Shown here: positions 1-7,775 of the stretch, in pieces | Numbering within the stretch: the first letter of the stretch is position 1 | Layout of the letters: the number at the start of each line of letters is the position of its first letter | Assembly (NCBI GenBank): GCA_050331475.1 | Contig: JBHJGU010000043.1 | Coordinates: 1-25,249 of the forward strand | Length of the DNA: 25,249 nucleotides | Source: JBHJGU01 sp050331475 | GTDB taxonomy: Bacteria > Pseudomonadota > Alphaproteobacteria > Caulobacterales > Maricaulaceae | Reading direction: 5' to 3' | Notes under the pieces: generated by a model | Database searches by the model: none | Seen by the model: the letters and a program-made list of their open reading frames with translations, nothing else | Told to the model about the DNA's origin: nothing | Made by a program: the position numbers and the translations under genes

Positions 1-2086
1 CGTCAGGGAACGCCCGGCCCAATGCGTCCGCCACCCGGTCTTCGTCCTCGCGCGCCACGCGCAGGACCGCATTGTGGGTGGGATTCGCCGCCTCCAGCGT
101 GCCCGGGGCAAACGCGATCGCCACGGCGGCGCCGAAACCGCCCCAATCGATCGTGCGCAGCACGGCGATTTCCGCTTCAACCTGTCGGCCCAGAATGCGC
201 AAGCCCATGCGGTCGCCCACACCGACGCCGAGGCCACGCGCGGCTTCGCCCTCCAGCGCGATCAAGGGCGGGCCGGCGTAGTCGCGCGGCCACCATTCGC
301 CGGCTTCGATTTCGGAGTTCTCGGGCAGGGCGTCGAGAATGGTGATTTGTGTCTCGCCTAAAATCCACCGCTCGGACTCGGCCACTTTCTCGCGCACCAG
401 GTCTTCGCCCTTCAGCGTGGTGATCCGCCCGGTCAGCACCGGCAGGCGCAAATAGCTGTCCGGGGTTTGCGGACCCAGCTCGGCCGCCACCTTGGCGTCG
501 AAGGCTTCGGCCTCCGCGCCGGGGATGCGCACGAACAGTAACGCCGGTAAGTTTTGCGGGGCGGTGTCGCGGACCTGACGCACCAGATTGACCTCCACCA
601 GCGTCACGAGTGCGGCTAAAGCGAGGCCGAGGCCCAGGGCCGGGGCGGCGATGGGGGCAACAGAGCCCGGACCGCCGAGATTGGCGAGCGCGAGCCGGCG
701 AAAGCCGCGCGCGGAATGGGAGAGTCGTTTGGCCACGCGCATGACCAACAGGGCCGCGCCGGTGAGCAGCAAGAAGGTCACGAGCGCCCCGCCGATCATC
801 ATGGCGGTCAGAGGCTTGTCCGGGCTCGTCAGGATCGCCAGCCCGCCCAACGCCAGGCCTGCGCCCAGCGCCCAAACCCGCTCAAGCTGGGGCGCCGGAA
901 CGCGCTTGCGTTCGGATTGGCCGCGGAATAACGCCGCCGGCGGGGTGTTGCGCGCCCGACCGATCGCGGGCAGCGCAAACGCCGCCGCCGCCAATACGCC
1001 TTGCCCGGCCGCCAGGACCAGCGGCGCGGGATAAAGGCGCAGCAGCACCGGCACGGGTAAGGCATCCCCGGCGAAGGCGGCCACCAGAAACGGCGCGCCG
1101 GCGCCGAATGCGACGCCGATGAGGCACCCGGCTAACGCTAGCCCGGCGATTTGCAGCGCGTAGGTCGCGCGGATCAGGCCCGCATCCGCGCCCAGCGCCT
1201 TAAGCGCTGCGATGGAGCCGGTGCGCGCCTCCACATAAGCGTTAACCGCTTGGGAGACGCCGACCCCGCCCGCGATCAGTGCGGACAGGCCAACCACCGC
1301 GAGGAAGATCGACAGCGAGTCGATCACTTGGCGCAACCCGTCCGCGGCGTCTTCCCGCCCCCGCACCCGCCAGGAGTCGTCGAGCGCTTTGAGCGCCTCG
1401 CTCAGTGCTGTCTCGGCCTCGTCCACTTGGTCCGGGTCCGCCAAAGCCACCCGATAGCCGGCGCGGAACAACGCGCCGTCCCCAGTGACCCCCGCCGCGA
1501 GCAGCGCGTCGCGCGCCATCATCACCCGCGGGCCAAGCGCGAAGCCCAGCGCCAGCCGATCGGGTTCATCTTCCACGACCGCGCGGATATCCAGGCTGAG
1601 CTCACCGATCTGCACCCGGTCGCCGAGCTGGGCGTCGAATTGGACCAGAAACTCCGGCGCCACCGCGACGCCCCAATGGTCGTTTTCAAGCACCAGCGCC
1701 CGCGCCAGATCGGTTTCCCCGCGTAAGCCCATTTCACCAACAAGCGGGAACGCGTCATCCACCCCGCGCGCTTCGACCAATCGGCGCGCGCCCTCGGTCC
1801 GGGCCATGGCGCGCAATTCCAGGATTTCTGAGACTGCGCCGAACGACGCCAGGGTCGCTAACGCGGCCTCGTCCGCGCGGGCTTGGGTGAGCCGCGCCTC
1901 CAGATCGCCGCCCAGGATCTCGCGCGATTGGCTGTCAATGCCCTGTTGGAACGCCGCCGCCACAGAACCCGAAGCCGCAATCGCGCCGACGCCGAGCGCT
2001 ATACAGGCGAGAAAGATGCGAAACCCGCGCGCGCCGCCGCGCAGCTCGCGGGCGGCGAATTTGGCAGCAACGCCCAGGTCGGTCAT
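1..2086 (-). CDS. FtsX-like ABC transporter permease (YbbP type), 3' end outside window
   Basis: Inner-membrane permease of an MacB/FtsX-superfamily ABC exporter. At least 695 codons are present and the gene runs off the left edge. Reading the minus strand from ATG at 2086 gives an open frame starting MTDLGVAAKFAARELRGG. A first TM segment follows (about residues 18-40), then a long periplasmic domain, then FtsX-type TM clusters near 252-290, 309-330, 354-376, 405-452 and 479-505. This multi-cluster layout fits the large YbbP class rather than the four-TM LolC/MacB class. The start overlaps the stop of the upstream ATPase gene (ATGA), so the two are translationally coupled. In E. coli the same trio (ybbA-ybbP divergent from tesA) is conserved, as here. 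The substrate is unknown; lipid or envelope-stress roles have been suggested for the family. Confidence 0.85.
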   Translation of the reverse strand, partial: MTDLGVAAKFAARELRGGARGFRIFLACIALGVGAIAASGSVAAAFQQGIDSQSREILGGDLEARLTQARADEAALATLASFGAVSEILELRAMARTEGARRLVEARGVDDAFPLVGEMGLRGETDLARALVLENDHWGVAVAPEFLVQFDAQLGDRVQIGELSLDIRAVVEDEPDRLALGFALGPRVMMARDALLAAGVTGDGALFRAGYRVALADPDQVDEAETALSEALKALDDSWRVRGREDAADGLRQVIDSLSIFLAVVGLSALIAGGVGVSQAVNAYVEARTGSIAALKALGADAGLIRATYALQIAGLALAGCLIGVAFGAGAPFLVAAFAGDALPVPVLLRLYPAPLVLAAGQGVLAAAAFALPAIGRARNTPPAALFRGQSERKRVPAPQLERVWALGAGLALGGLAILTSPDKPLTAMMIGGALVTFLLLTGAALLVMRVAKRLSHSARGFRRLALANLGGPGSVAPIAAPALGLGLALAALVTLVEVNLVRQVRDTAPQNLPALLFVRIPGAEAEAFDAKVAAELGPQTPDSYLRLPVLTGRITTLKGEDLVREKVAESERWILGETQITILDALPENSEIEAGEWWPRDYAGPPLIALEGEAARGLGVGVGDRMGLRILGRQVEAEIAVLRTIDWGGFGAAVAIAFAPGTLEAANPTHNAVLRVAREDEDRVADALGRAFPD

Positions 2087-2805
2087 TCGACGATTTGTCC
2101 GTCGCGCATGCGGATTTGCCGATCCGCGCGGGCCGCGACCTCCAGATCATGGGTCACCAGCACGAGCGTCGCGTTGCGCTCGGCGGCGACGAAGAACAAC
2201 ATCTCGGCAACGATCGCGCCGGCTGCGCCGTCGAGATTACCCGTGGGCTCGTCGGCAAAGACGATCTCCGGTTCGGGCGCCAAAGCGCGCGCCACCGCCA
2301 CCCGCTGACGCTCCCCGCCGGACAACTGGCTGGGGTAATGGTCGAGCCGGTGGCCCAGGCCCACGGCTTCCAGCGCCGCCCGCGCGCGAGGCCCCGGGTC
2401 AGGCAGCCGCGCGATTTCTAGCGGCGCGAGCACATTCTCCACTGCATTCATGGTCGGCACCAAATGGAAAGACTGGAATACGAAGCCGACCCGGCCTCGG
2501 CGCAAGCGCGCTAGCCCGTCCTCGTTCAAGGCGCGCACAACCTCGCCCAGAAGGGTGATGGTCCCACCTGTGGCCTGCTCAAGCCCGGCCGCCACGGACA
2601 TTAGCGAGGATTTGCCCGAGCCCGAGGGGCCGACAATCGCCACGCTCTCCCCAGGATAAGCGGCCATGTCCACGCCCTTGAGGATCTCCACTGGCCCGGA
2701 ATCCGCGGGCAGATTGAGGGTGACCCGGTCGAGCTTCAGAACCGGTTCAACCGTCTGATCCGGGACTTGGACGGATCGTGGCGTAGGGGAGGAGGCGTCG
2801 GGCAC
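2083..2805 (-). CDS. ABC transporter ATP-binding protein (LolD/YbbA-like)
   Basis: Cytoplasmic ATPase (240 aa) that powers the FtsX-type permease encoded immediately downstream. Walker A GPSGSGKS lies at residues 59-66, the Q-loop at Q111, the signature LSGGERQ at 161-167, Walker B ending FADEPT at 183-188 with a D-loop GNLD, and the switch histidine in VTHD. Length and motif order match the MacB/LolD/FtsE branch. The start is GTG at 2805, with an AAAGG Shine-Dalgarno about 8 bases upstream. An N-terminal extension of about 20 residues precedes the usual beta strand. The stop overlaps the permease ATG. YbbA is the better label than LolD because of the divergent tesA, but I did not assign a symbol. 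Confidence 0.9.
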   Translation of the reverse strand: MPDASSPTPRSVQVPDQTVEPVLKLDRVTLNLPADSGPVEILKGVDMAAYPGESVAIVGPSGSGKSSLMSVAAGLEQATGGTITLLGEVVRALNEDGLARLRRGRVGFVFQSFHLVPTMNAVENVLAPLEIARLPDPGPRARAALEAVGLGHRLDHYPSQLSGGERQRVAVARALAPEPEIVFADEPTGNLDGAAGAIVAEMLFFVAAERNATLVLVTHDLEVAARADRQIRMRDGQIVE

Positions 2806-2985
2806 AGGCGCGACCTTTCAAACGAGGACGGACTTTGACACAGATAGAACCGCGAACCGGGTTCAGGCGTGCCGCTTCCGTCAGGCCGGTCACGAGTTTG
2901 TGATGTGTTCAGTCGCGGAGTTTTGGGTCAGCCCTGTGCGGGCGCAATCTTGGAACCGCCCTATTTGCCCGCCATGTGGTCCGCC
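2806..2985. promoter_or_regulatory. Divergent promoter region between the ABC ATPase and esterase genes
   Basis: About 180 bases with no convincing gene separate the two divergent starts, so both promoters probably lie here. The frame upstream of the esterase stays open to 2869, but its translation looks nothing like a signal peptide. A short inverted repeat, GAACC...GGTTC, sits near 2848-2862. I see no clear -35/-10 pair. Confidence 0.4.
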
Positions 2986-3654
2986 ATGACACTGCTTCAC
3001 GCCCTCCCCCGCCTCATCGCTGCGATTGCTCTCACTATCGGGTTGAGCTTGCCCGGCTGTCCGCGAGCGGAAGACTTCACCCTGATCGTGTTGGGCGACA
3101 GCCTGAGCGCCGGCTTCGGCCTTGAGAACCCGGACACTTTGGTCGAGAGGATCGAGGCCGGCTTGGCCGAGGCGGGCTTAGCGATCGACGCGATCAACGC
3201 CGGGGTGTCGGGCGACACCGCAGCCCAAGGCCGGGCGCGGTTTAACTGGTCGGTCGGCCCCGACGCGGACGGCGTGCTCATCGAGCTGGGCGCGAACGAC
3301 ATGTTCGCCGGCCGAGACCCCGCAGCCGTGAAAGCCGACCTCGCTGCTATGATCGAGGCCGCCCGGGACCGCGGGCTGTGGGTTGGACTGGTGGGCATGC
3401 GCGCGCCACGCAATGCGGGCCCAGAGTATCGCACGGCGTTTGACGGGCTCTATCCGGAGCTGAGTGTCGAGTACGACGTCCCGCTCTATCCCTTCTATTT
3501 CGACGGGCTGATCGATGGTGAGACCGGCGCGCGCGAGGACGATCTGTTCCTGCGCGACGGCATTCACCCCACCACCGAAGGCGTTACCATCGTCGCCGAC
3601 CGGTTAAGCGCCTGGCTGGCCAACAATCTGCCGCGTGCGGAGGGCGACGCATGA
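2986..3654 (+). CDS. TesA-type SGNH/GDSL arylesterase (lysophospholipase/thioesterase family)
   Basis: Exported or lipid-anchored hydrolase (222 aa) of the TesA family, which cleaves acyl thioesters, aryl esters and lysophospholipids in the periplasm. SGNH blocks are visible: GDSLSAGFG with nucleophile Ser39, the oxyanion Asn104 in GANDMF, and DGIHP with Asp191 and His194. The N-terminus from ATG 2986 is a good signal peptide: hydrophobic residues 7-22, then LPGC around Cys25, which could be a weak lipobox. ATG 2974 would add four residues and is nearly as good; an upstream frame to 2869 adds a non-signal-like extension and was rejected. Neither start has a strong Shine-Dalgarno. The gene is divergent from the ybbA/ybbP-like pair, the conserved tesA setting. 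Its TGA overlaps the ATG of the next gene. Confidence 0.88.
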   Translation: MTLLHALPRLIAAIALTIGLSLPGCPRAEDFTLIVLGDSLSAGFGLENPDTLVERIEAGLAEAGLAIDAINAGVSGDTAAQGRARFNWSVGPDADGVLIELGANDMFAGRDPAAVKADLAAMIEAARDRGLWVGLVGMRAPRNAGPEYRTAFDGLYPELSVEYDVPLYPFYFDGLIDGETGAREDDLFLRDGIHPTTEGVTIVADRLSAWLANNLPRAEGDA

Positions 3655-4691
3655 AGTATTCCGAATTGGGCCGGACGGGGCTGAAGGTCTCACGCTGCTG
3701 CTTGGGCACCATGACCTGGGGCGAGCAAAACACCGAAGCCGAGGGCCACGCCCAGATGGATTACGCGCTCGATCGCGGGGTGAATTTCTTCGACACCGCC
3801 GAGCTTTATTCCATCCCACCCAAGCCGGAGACCCAAGGGTCGACGGAGCGGATCATCGGGACGTGGTTCAAAGCACGCCGAAGCCGGGACAAGGTGATCT
3901 TGGCCACGAAAATCACTGGCCGCTCACCCATGGATTGGTTCCGCGAGGGCGGGGCGGAGACCCGGCTTACCCCGGAGCAGATCGATTTCGCCGTCGAACG
4001 CTCGCTGCGCAATCTTCAAACCGATTACATTGATCTCTACCAACTCCATTGGCCGGACCGGAAACTGCAAGTGTTCGGCGGTCAAGCCTATCGCGATTAT
4101 GACGCTGATTATGTCGGCTTCGAGGAAACCCTCGCCGCCCTGCAAACCCATGTGGATAAAGGCAATATCCGCCATATCGGGGTCTCCAACGAAACCGCTT
4201 GGGGGGTGATGCGGTTCCTGCGCGCCGCGGACACCCAAAGCCTGCCGCGCATCGCATCGATCCAGAACGTTTATAACCTCGTTAGCCGGCTGTTCGAGCA
4301 TGGGTTGGCCGAGGTCAGCTTGCGCGAGGATGTGGGCCTGCTCGCGTATTCGCCGCTGGCCCAGGGCTATCTCTCGGGCAAGTATCGCGGCGGGGTGACG
4401 CCTAAGGGCTCGCGCAAGGCGATGTTTGACCGGTTGGGCCGCTATGAAACCCCCGGCGGCACGGAAGCGATTGAGAGCTATCTCCAGCTCGCGGAGTCAA
4501 TGCGCATTGATCCGGCTCAATTGGCGATCCGGTTCTGCGACACTCGACCGTTCGTAACCGCGACGATTATCGGCGCCACGACCCTGGATCAGCTTAAGAC
4601 CGATATTGACGCGTTCGATCTAGCCTGGTCGGAGGCGTTAGAAACCGCGATCGCGGAACGCCACGACGCCCGCCCCAACCCTTGCCCTTAA
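3651..4691 (+). CDS. Aldo/keto reductase, Tas family
   Basis: Soluble NADP(H)-dependent oxidoreductase (346 aa) with a TIM-barrel fold. The family tetrad is present: Asp48 and Tyr53 in FFDTAELY, Lys87 in LATKI, and His133 in YQLHW. Length and the sequence around the active site (an insertion containing PKPETQGSTE, and a long loop between TGRS and the LTPEQ helix) match Tas/YdhF-like reductases that run about 345 aa. Most homologues are annotated only as aldo/keto reductase, and the physiological substrate is not deducible. The start overlaps the esterase stop (ATGA), so the two genes are probably co-translated. The stop TAA at 4689-4691 lies in the first copy of a 13-bp tandem repeat. Confidence 0.9.
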   Translation: MKYSELGRTGLKVSRCCLGTMTWGEQNTEAEGHAQMDYALDRGVNFFDTAELYSIPPKPETQGSTERIIGTWFKARRSRDKVILATKITGRSPMDWFREGGAETRLTPEQIDFAVERSLRNLQTDYIDLYQLHWPDRKLQVFGGQAYRDYDADYVGFEETLAALQTHVDKGNIRHIGVSNETAWGVMRFLRAADTQSLPRIASIQNVYNLVSRLFEHGLAEVSLREDVGLLAYSPLAQGYLSGKYRGGVTPKGSRKAMFDRLGRYETPGGTEAIESYLQLAESMRIDPAQLAIRFCDTRPFVTATIIGATTLDQLKTDIDAFDLAWSEALETAIAERHDARPNPCP

Positions 4692-4710
4692 GGCGGGCCC
4701 TTAAGGCGGG
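4685..4710. repeat. 13-bp tandem repeat (two copies of CCCTTAAGGCGGG) spanning two stop codons
   Basis: Two adjacent perfect copies lie at 4685-4697 and 4698-4710. The first supplies the TAA of the plus-strand aldo/keto reductase. The second supplies the TAA (read on the minus strand) of the convergent small membrane-protein gene. It looks like a small tandem duplication at a tail-to-tail junction. Confidence 0.85.
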
Positions 4711-5090
4711 GCTTGGGGCTGAGGCCCCCAGAACGCGCACAACCCCGCCTCCATCCAGACCCAGCCTTCGGCGGCGAAGCGCGCCATGGCGGCGGCGTCA
4801 AAGGCGGGGCCGCACAGCGTCCGGACGTCAAACCGGGCGAGCCGGGCGGGTTCACCGTCCACCAATACCCAGACATTTTGACCTTGGGCGACCAGCCGCA
4901 CGCCGTCGGGCGCCAGGGCGCGCACCGCGCTCGCGGCGGCGGCGCTTTCCGCCTCGGGGCTGATCCCTGTAGAGGGTTCACCGGCTTGTAGCACTAAGGT
5001 CAGGACCAGGATCACGATAATGCCGAACGGCCACAGCTTGACCAGACGGGCGATGGGCGCAGGCAAAGCGTTGGGAGAGCGGTCGGACAT
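4701..5090 (-). CDS. Hypothetical one-TM protein
   Basis: Protein of 129 aa from ATG 5090 (MSDRSPNALP). One membrane segment (about residues 19-38) is followed by a roughly 90-residue domain outside the membrane, rich in Ala and hydrophobic residues, with two cysteines (in RTLCGP and AGLCAFWG) that could form a disulfide in the periplasm. I do not recognise the family. A longer start at 5162 exists, but its extra residues are low-complexity Pro/Gly/Ala, and it would almost reach the divergent thpR start, so the shorter form is preferred. No strong Shine-Dalgarno is visible. The gene is convergent with the aldo/keto reductase, with about 10 bases between the stops. Confidence 0.6.
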   Translation of the reverse strand: MSDRSPNALPAPIARLVKLWPFGIIVILVLTLVLQAGEPSTGISPEAESAAAASAVRALAPDGVRLVAQGQNVWVLVDGEPARLARFDVRTLCGPAFDAAAMARFAAEGWVWMEAGLCAFWGPQPQAPP

Positions 5091-5184
5091 GGGTGTGGGG
5101 TAGCCGGGTGCGGGCGCGGCATCAAGGCCCTGCGCGAGGCCGCGGTTTCCCCGCCCCGGCAAATCCGCCTAAGAGGGAAGGGTT

Positions 5185-5721
5185 ATGAGCTTGCGCCTGT
5201 TCGCCGCCCTGCCCGTGCCGCCGGAGATCGCCGACCGCCTGGTCCCACTGCAAAAGGGCGTGGGCGGAGCGTCCTGGCGACCGCGGGAGAATTTTCACAT
5301 CACGCTGCGGTTTTTTGGCGAGATCGATGAGCGCTTGGCCGAAGATCTCGACCACGAACTGGCCGCAGTCCGCTCCCACCCCTTCGAGCTTCGGCTGAAA
5401 AGCGCGGGCTGGTTTGGCCGGAAAGAACCCGGCGCGTTATGGGTGGGCGTTGCCGCACCGCAAGCGCTGGAGACCTTATCGGGGCGCTGTGAGCGCGCGG
5501 CGCGCCGGATCGGCCTGCCTGCGGAGAAGCGGCCCTTTAAGCCGCACGTGACCCTAGCTTATCTGCACCATGCGGAGATCAGCCGGGTGGAGGCGTTCGC
5601 GCGTAACAATTCGCTGTTTGAAAGCCCCCGTTTTTGGGCGGATCGGTTTGGGCTTTATTCGAGCTGGATGGGCAAAGGGCCCAGCCGCTATGTGCTCGAA
5701 GCGGAATACCCTTTGGCGTAA
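5185..5721 (+). CDS. thpR: RNA 2',3'-cyclic phosphodiesterase (2H phosphoesterase, LigT family)
   Basis: Soluble 178-aa enzyme of the 2H superfamily. It hydrolyses 2',3'-cyclic phosphate RNA ends to 2'-phosphates, and its E. coli homologue was first seen as a 2'-5' RNA ligase. Both catalytic HxTL motifs are intact: HITL at residues 38-41 and HVTL at 121-124, with the expected spacing for a two-lobed fold. The length is normal for the family. The start is ATG 5185 with a strong AGGGAAGG Shine-Dalgarno. It is a single gene that ends before a bidirectional terminator. Confidence 0.93.
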   Translation: MSLRLFAALPVPPEIADRLVPLQKGVGGASWRPRENFHITLRFFGEIDERLAEDLDHELAAVRSHPFELRLKSAGWFGRKEPGALWVGVAAPQALETLSGRCERAARRIGLPAEKRPFKPHVTLAYLHHAEISRVEAFARNNSLFESPRFWADRFGLYSSWMGKGPSRYVLEAEYPLA

Positions 5722-5741
5722 AGCGCGGTCGGAGCCTGAAT

Positions 5742-5775
5742 AAAAAAGGGCCAGGCGTCGCCGCCCGGCCCTTTT
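5742..5775. terminator. Bidirectional intrinsic terminator between thpR and the YHS gene
   Basis: The arms GGGCCAGGCG (5748-5757) and CGCCCGGCCC (5762-5771) pair over ten positions with one mismatch on the plus strand, which is a G-U wobble on the minus strand. The loop is TCGC. It is flanked by AAAAAA on the left and TTTT on the right, so it can work for both converging genes and is stronger for the minus-strand gene. Confidence 0.85.
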
Positions 5776-5795
5776 CGCATCGAGTCGCGGTGAGC

Positions 5796-6257
5796 TTACG
5801 GCTTGGCCGCCGGCTCGCCTTCGATGCCCGTCCATTTCTGATCCGCGGTTTCGATGTAGCCCGCGGTGTCCTTCAGGAAGCGCTCGCCGATTGATTGATT
5901 GACATTGACGTACAGCACGCCGTCTTCGATCGTCCAAACTTCCGGGTCGCCACTGAATTTGCGGCCGCCCGCGGCGACGCCATAGGCGCAGTGCCCGTCA
6001 TAGGCAGGGGCGTATTTCGCCGGGTCGGTGACGAATAGATCGCGGTTCTCCGCGGAGGCGAACAGCCAGGTGGCGCCGTTATAGTCATAGGTGAATTCGG
6101 CGGAGCCTTTGGTTGGCGCGCCGGCCGTGTGGTAGGCCACCGCGTCATAGCCGTTCAGGGCTTGGTTGTCTTTATTAACGAATTGCGGGCCCGCGAACGC
6201 CAGATCGGCGAAGCCAAGGGCGGCGGCGGCGAGAAAAGCGGCTTTGATCACGCGCAT
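5796..6257 (-). CDS. Exported YHS-domain protein
   Basis: Periplasmic protein of 153 aa. The signal peptide MRVIKAAFLAAAALGFADLAFA ends in an AFA cleavage motif at about residue 22. A YHS domain follows, with the typical ALNGYDAVAYH opening, the DPAKYAPAYDGHCAYGVAAG core and a C-terminal WTIEDGVLYVNVN strand. YHS domains are linked to metal binding (often copper), and members of this exported family are usually annotated only by the domain. The start was set at 6257 because AAGGAG precedes it at good spacing and it opens a clean signal peptide. The longer frame to 6515 has no such features. It is transcribed alone toward the shared terminator. Confidence 0.85.
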   Translation of the reverse strand: MRVIKAAFLAAAALGFADLAFAGPQFVNKDNQALNGYDAVAYHTAGAPTKGSAEFTYDYNGATWLFASAENRDLFVTDPAKYAPAYDGHCAYGVAAGGRKFSGDPEVWTIEDGVLYVNVNQSIGERFLKDTAGYIETADQKWTGIEGEPAAKP

Positions 6258-6539
6258 GGGGGAACTCCTTAAGGCTAGATTGGGCGTGGCGGTCGCAGGG
6301 TGCGGACCGCCAAACGAAGCACAGATGAAAGCTCGGTTCGGCGATTTAAAGGCGCCGAAACGGCCAAACCAGGTGAGACGCGATAACGCGCTCGGGTAAG
6401 GAACGCGCCGCATCGTCGGCGGGTTACCATCCTCTGCGAAACCCGAACCATCACAGCGCGGTGAAACCGCCCTCCGTGACTGAGTGTTGATGGCGTTCAC
6501 AGCCTTCGTGTGCAAGCTTCAGCGAAAAGGCGCCGATCA
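6258..6539. promoter_or_regulatory. Divergent intergenic region between the YHS and sirtuin genes
   Basis: These 282 bases hold the 5' regions of two divergent genes. I see the AAGGAG ribosome-binding site of the YHS gene at its left end and an AAAAGG site near 6524 for the sirtuin. I see no clear gene, RNA or operator in it. Confidence 0.4.
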
Positions 6540-7241
6540 ATGACGAATTTGGTGGTTTTAACCGGGGCTGGGGTGTCTGCGGGGTCCGGACTGGGCACGT
6601 TTCGCGACGCCGGGGGGCTGTGGGCGAGATTCGACCCCTACCAACTCGCCACCCCCGAAGGCTTCGCCCGCGACCCCGCTCTCGTCCACGAATTTTACAA
6701 TGTGCGCCGGCGCGCCACCCGAGCCGCACAGCCTAACCCGGCGCACCAAGCGCTTGCGCGGTTGGAGGCGGATTGGGCGGCCCGGCGCGGCGACTTTCTG
6801 TTGGTGACGCAAAATATCGACGATCTGCACCAACGCGCGGGCTCGCGCGCGGTGACCCCCATGCATGGGGAAATCCTCAAAGCCCGCTGTGAGGCCTGTG
6901 GCGGGATTATCGACCAGGCTCACGACCTGGATACGGCGACGGCTTGCCCGCTCTGCGCCAATATCGGGACCCTTCGGCCCCACGTGGTCTGGTTCGGTGA
7001 AGTCCCGCTCTTTATGGACCAAATTGGCCAGGCCCTGGCCCGGGCCGATCTGTTCGTCGCCATTGGAACCTCTGGCTCGGTCTACCCAGCCGCAGGCTTC
7101 GTTGCGCTTGCGAAACAAGCCGCCGCGCGGACGGTGGAGCTGAATTTGGAGCCGTCGGACAACGCCGATGCGTTTGACGAGGGCCGCTATGGTCCGGCCA
7201 GCCAGATCGTGCCAGACTGGGTTGACGGGCTGTCAACCTAG
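6540..7241 (+). CDS. cobB: NAD-dependent protein deacylase (sirtuin, CobB-like, class III)
   Basis: Soluble sirtuin of 233 aa that removes acyl groups from lysines using NAD+. The sequence shows the NAD-binding GAGVSAGSG (9-17) and FRD (21-23), the TQNID block at 90-94, and catalytic His109 in MHGE. Zinc ligands are CEAC (117-120) and CPLC (136-139), followed by RPHVVWFGE. Tyr53 and Arg56 in FYNVRR match the YxxR pair of class III sirtuins (E. coli CobB, SIRT5), which favours succinyl/malonyl groups as well as acetyl. ATG 6540 was chosen because MTNLVVLTGAG is the canonical opening; a start at 6510 would add ten extra residues. The stop overlaps the convergent metallopeptidase stop. Confidence 0.92.
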   Translation: MTNLVVLTGAGVSAGSGLGTFRDAGGLWARFDPYQLATPEGFARDPALVHEFYNVRRRATRAAQPNPAHQALARLEADWAARRGDFLLVTQNIDDLHQRAGSRAVTPMHGEILKARCEACGGIIDQAHDLDTATACPLCANIGTLRPHVVWFGEVPLFMDQIGQALARADLFVAIGTSGSVYPAAGFVALAKQAAARTVELNLEPSDNADAFDEGRYGPASQIVPDWVDGLST

Positions 7242-7636
7242 CCCGCGGCCCGTTCGATCCGCTCCATGTCCGCATCGCTGAGCCCGAAATGATGGCCGAT
7301 CTCGTGGATCAGCACGTGGGCCACTAACCGTTCGAGCGCGATGTCGCCACGCTCGCACCATTCATCTAACAGGGACCGGCGGTAGAGCCGGATTTGATTG
7401 GGCGGCAGGCCGGAATGCTGCACAGACATTTGCGACAGGTCGACGCCTTGGTAGAGGCCCGACAGGTCAAACGGGCTCTCTATGCCCAGCTCAGCGAGCA
7501 CCGCGTCCTCGGCGAACTCGTCCACGCGGATGACGATCTGCGCGCACAGGCTCTGAAACGGTTCGGGCAAACGTGCGAACGCCGCCTGCGCGATGCCGGC
7601 GATGTCGTCGAGCGATGGGGCGAAGGTCTCAGTCAT
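7238..7636 (-). CDS. Zincin-like metallopeptidase family protein (DUF1025/PF06262 type)
   Basis: Small 132-aa predicted metallopeptidase. The zinc motif HEIGHHFGLSD (His111, Glu112, His115, Asp121) sits near the C-terminus. This is the standard layout of the family annotated as metallopeptidase family protein, whose members are about 110-140 aa. No signal peptide is visible, so it is probably cytoplasmic. The start is ATG 7636 (MTETFAPSLDD), which begins the conserved part; the frame upstream to 7810 reads like intergenic DNA and covers the SOS box of the divergent mmcB. Its stop and that of the sirtuin share the palindrome CTAG. Confidence 0.85.
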   Translation of the reverse strand: MTETFAPSLDDIAGIAQAAFARLPEPFQSLCAQIVIRVDEFAEDAVLAELGIESPFDLSGLYQGVDLSQMSVQHSGLPPNQIRLYRRSLLDEWCERGDIALERLVAHVLIHEIGHHFGLSDADMERIERAAG

Positions 7637-7700
7637 AGGCACTGCTAGCCCGCCCTCGCGCCCCCGTCGAGCGCGGGCGGCGTTAAGGTTAAAAGGGGTC

Positions 7701-7729
7701 TTGACGGTGGAACAAAATTCGAACATTCT
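7701..7729 (+). promoter_or_regulatory. LexA (SOS) operator and likely promoter of mmcB
   Basis: GAAC-N7-GAAC occurs at 7710-7724, which is the alphaproteobacterial SOS box GTTC-N7-GTTC read on the other strand. It lies directly after a TTGACG hexamer at 7701-7706, with a weak -10-like CATTCT at 7724-7729. LexA bound here would cover the -35/-10 spacer. It is 52 bases upstream of the mmcB start, and is also within 90 bases of the divergent metallopeptidase start. Confidence 0.8.
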
Positions 7730-7775
7730 GGGTTTGTTCGCTGTTGGACGCAACTCGTGTTCGAGGAGCATTGTT

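Noticed and set aside
1485..2558. Long plus-strand frame of 357 codons opposite the ABC permease and ATPase genes.
   Set aside because: It runs across both genes and their ATGA junction and has shadow composition (Arg, Ser, Pro, Ala). The minus-strand frames carry ABC motifs.
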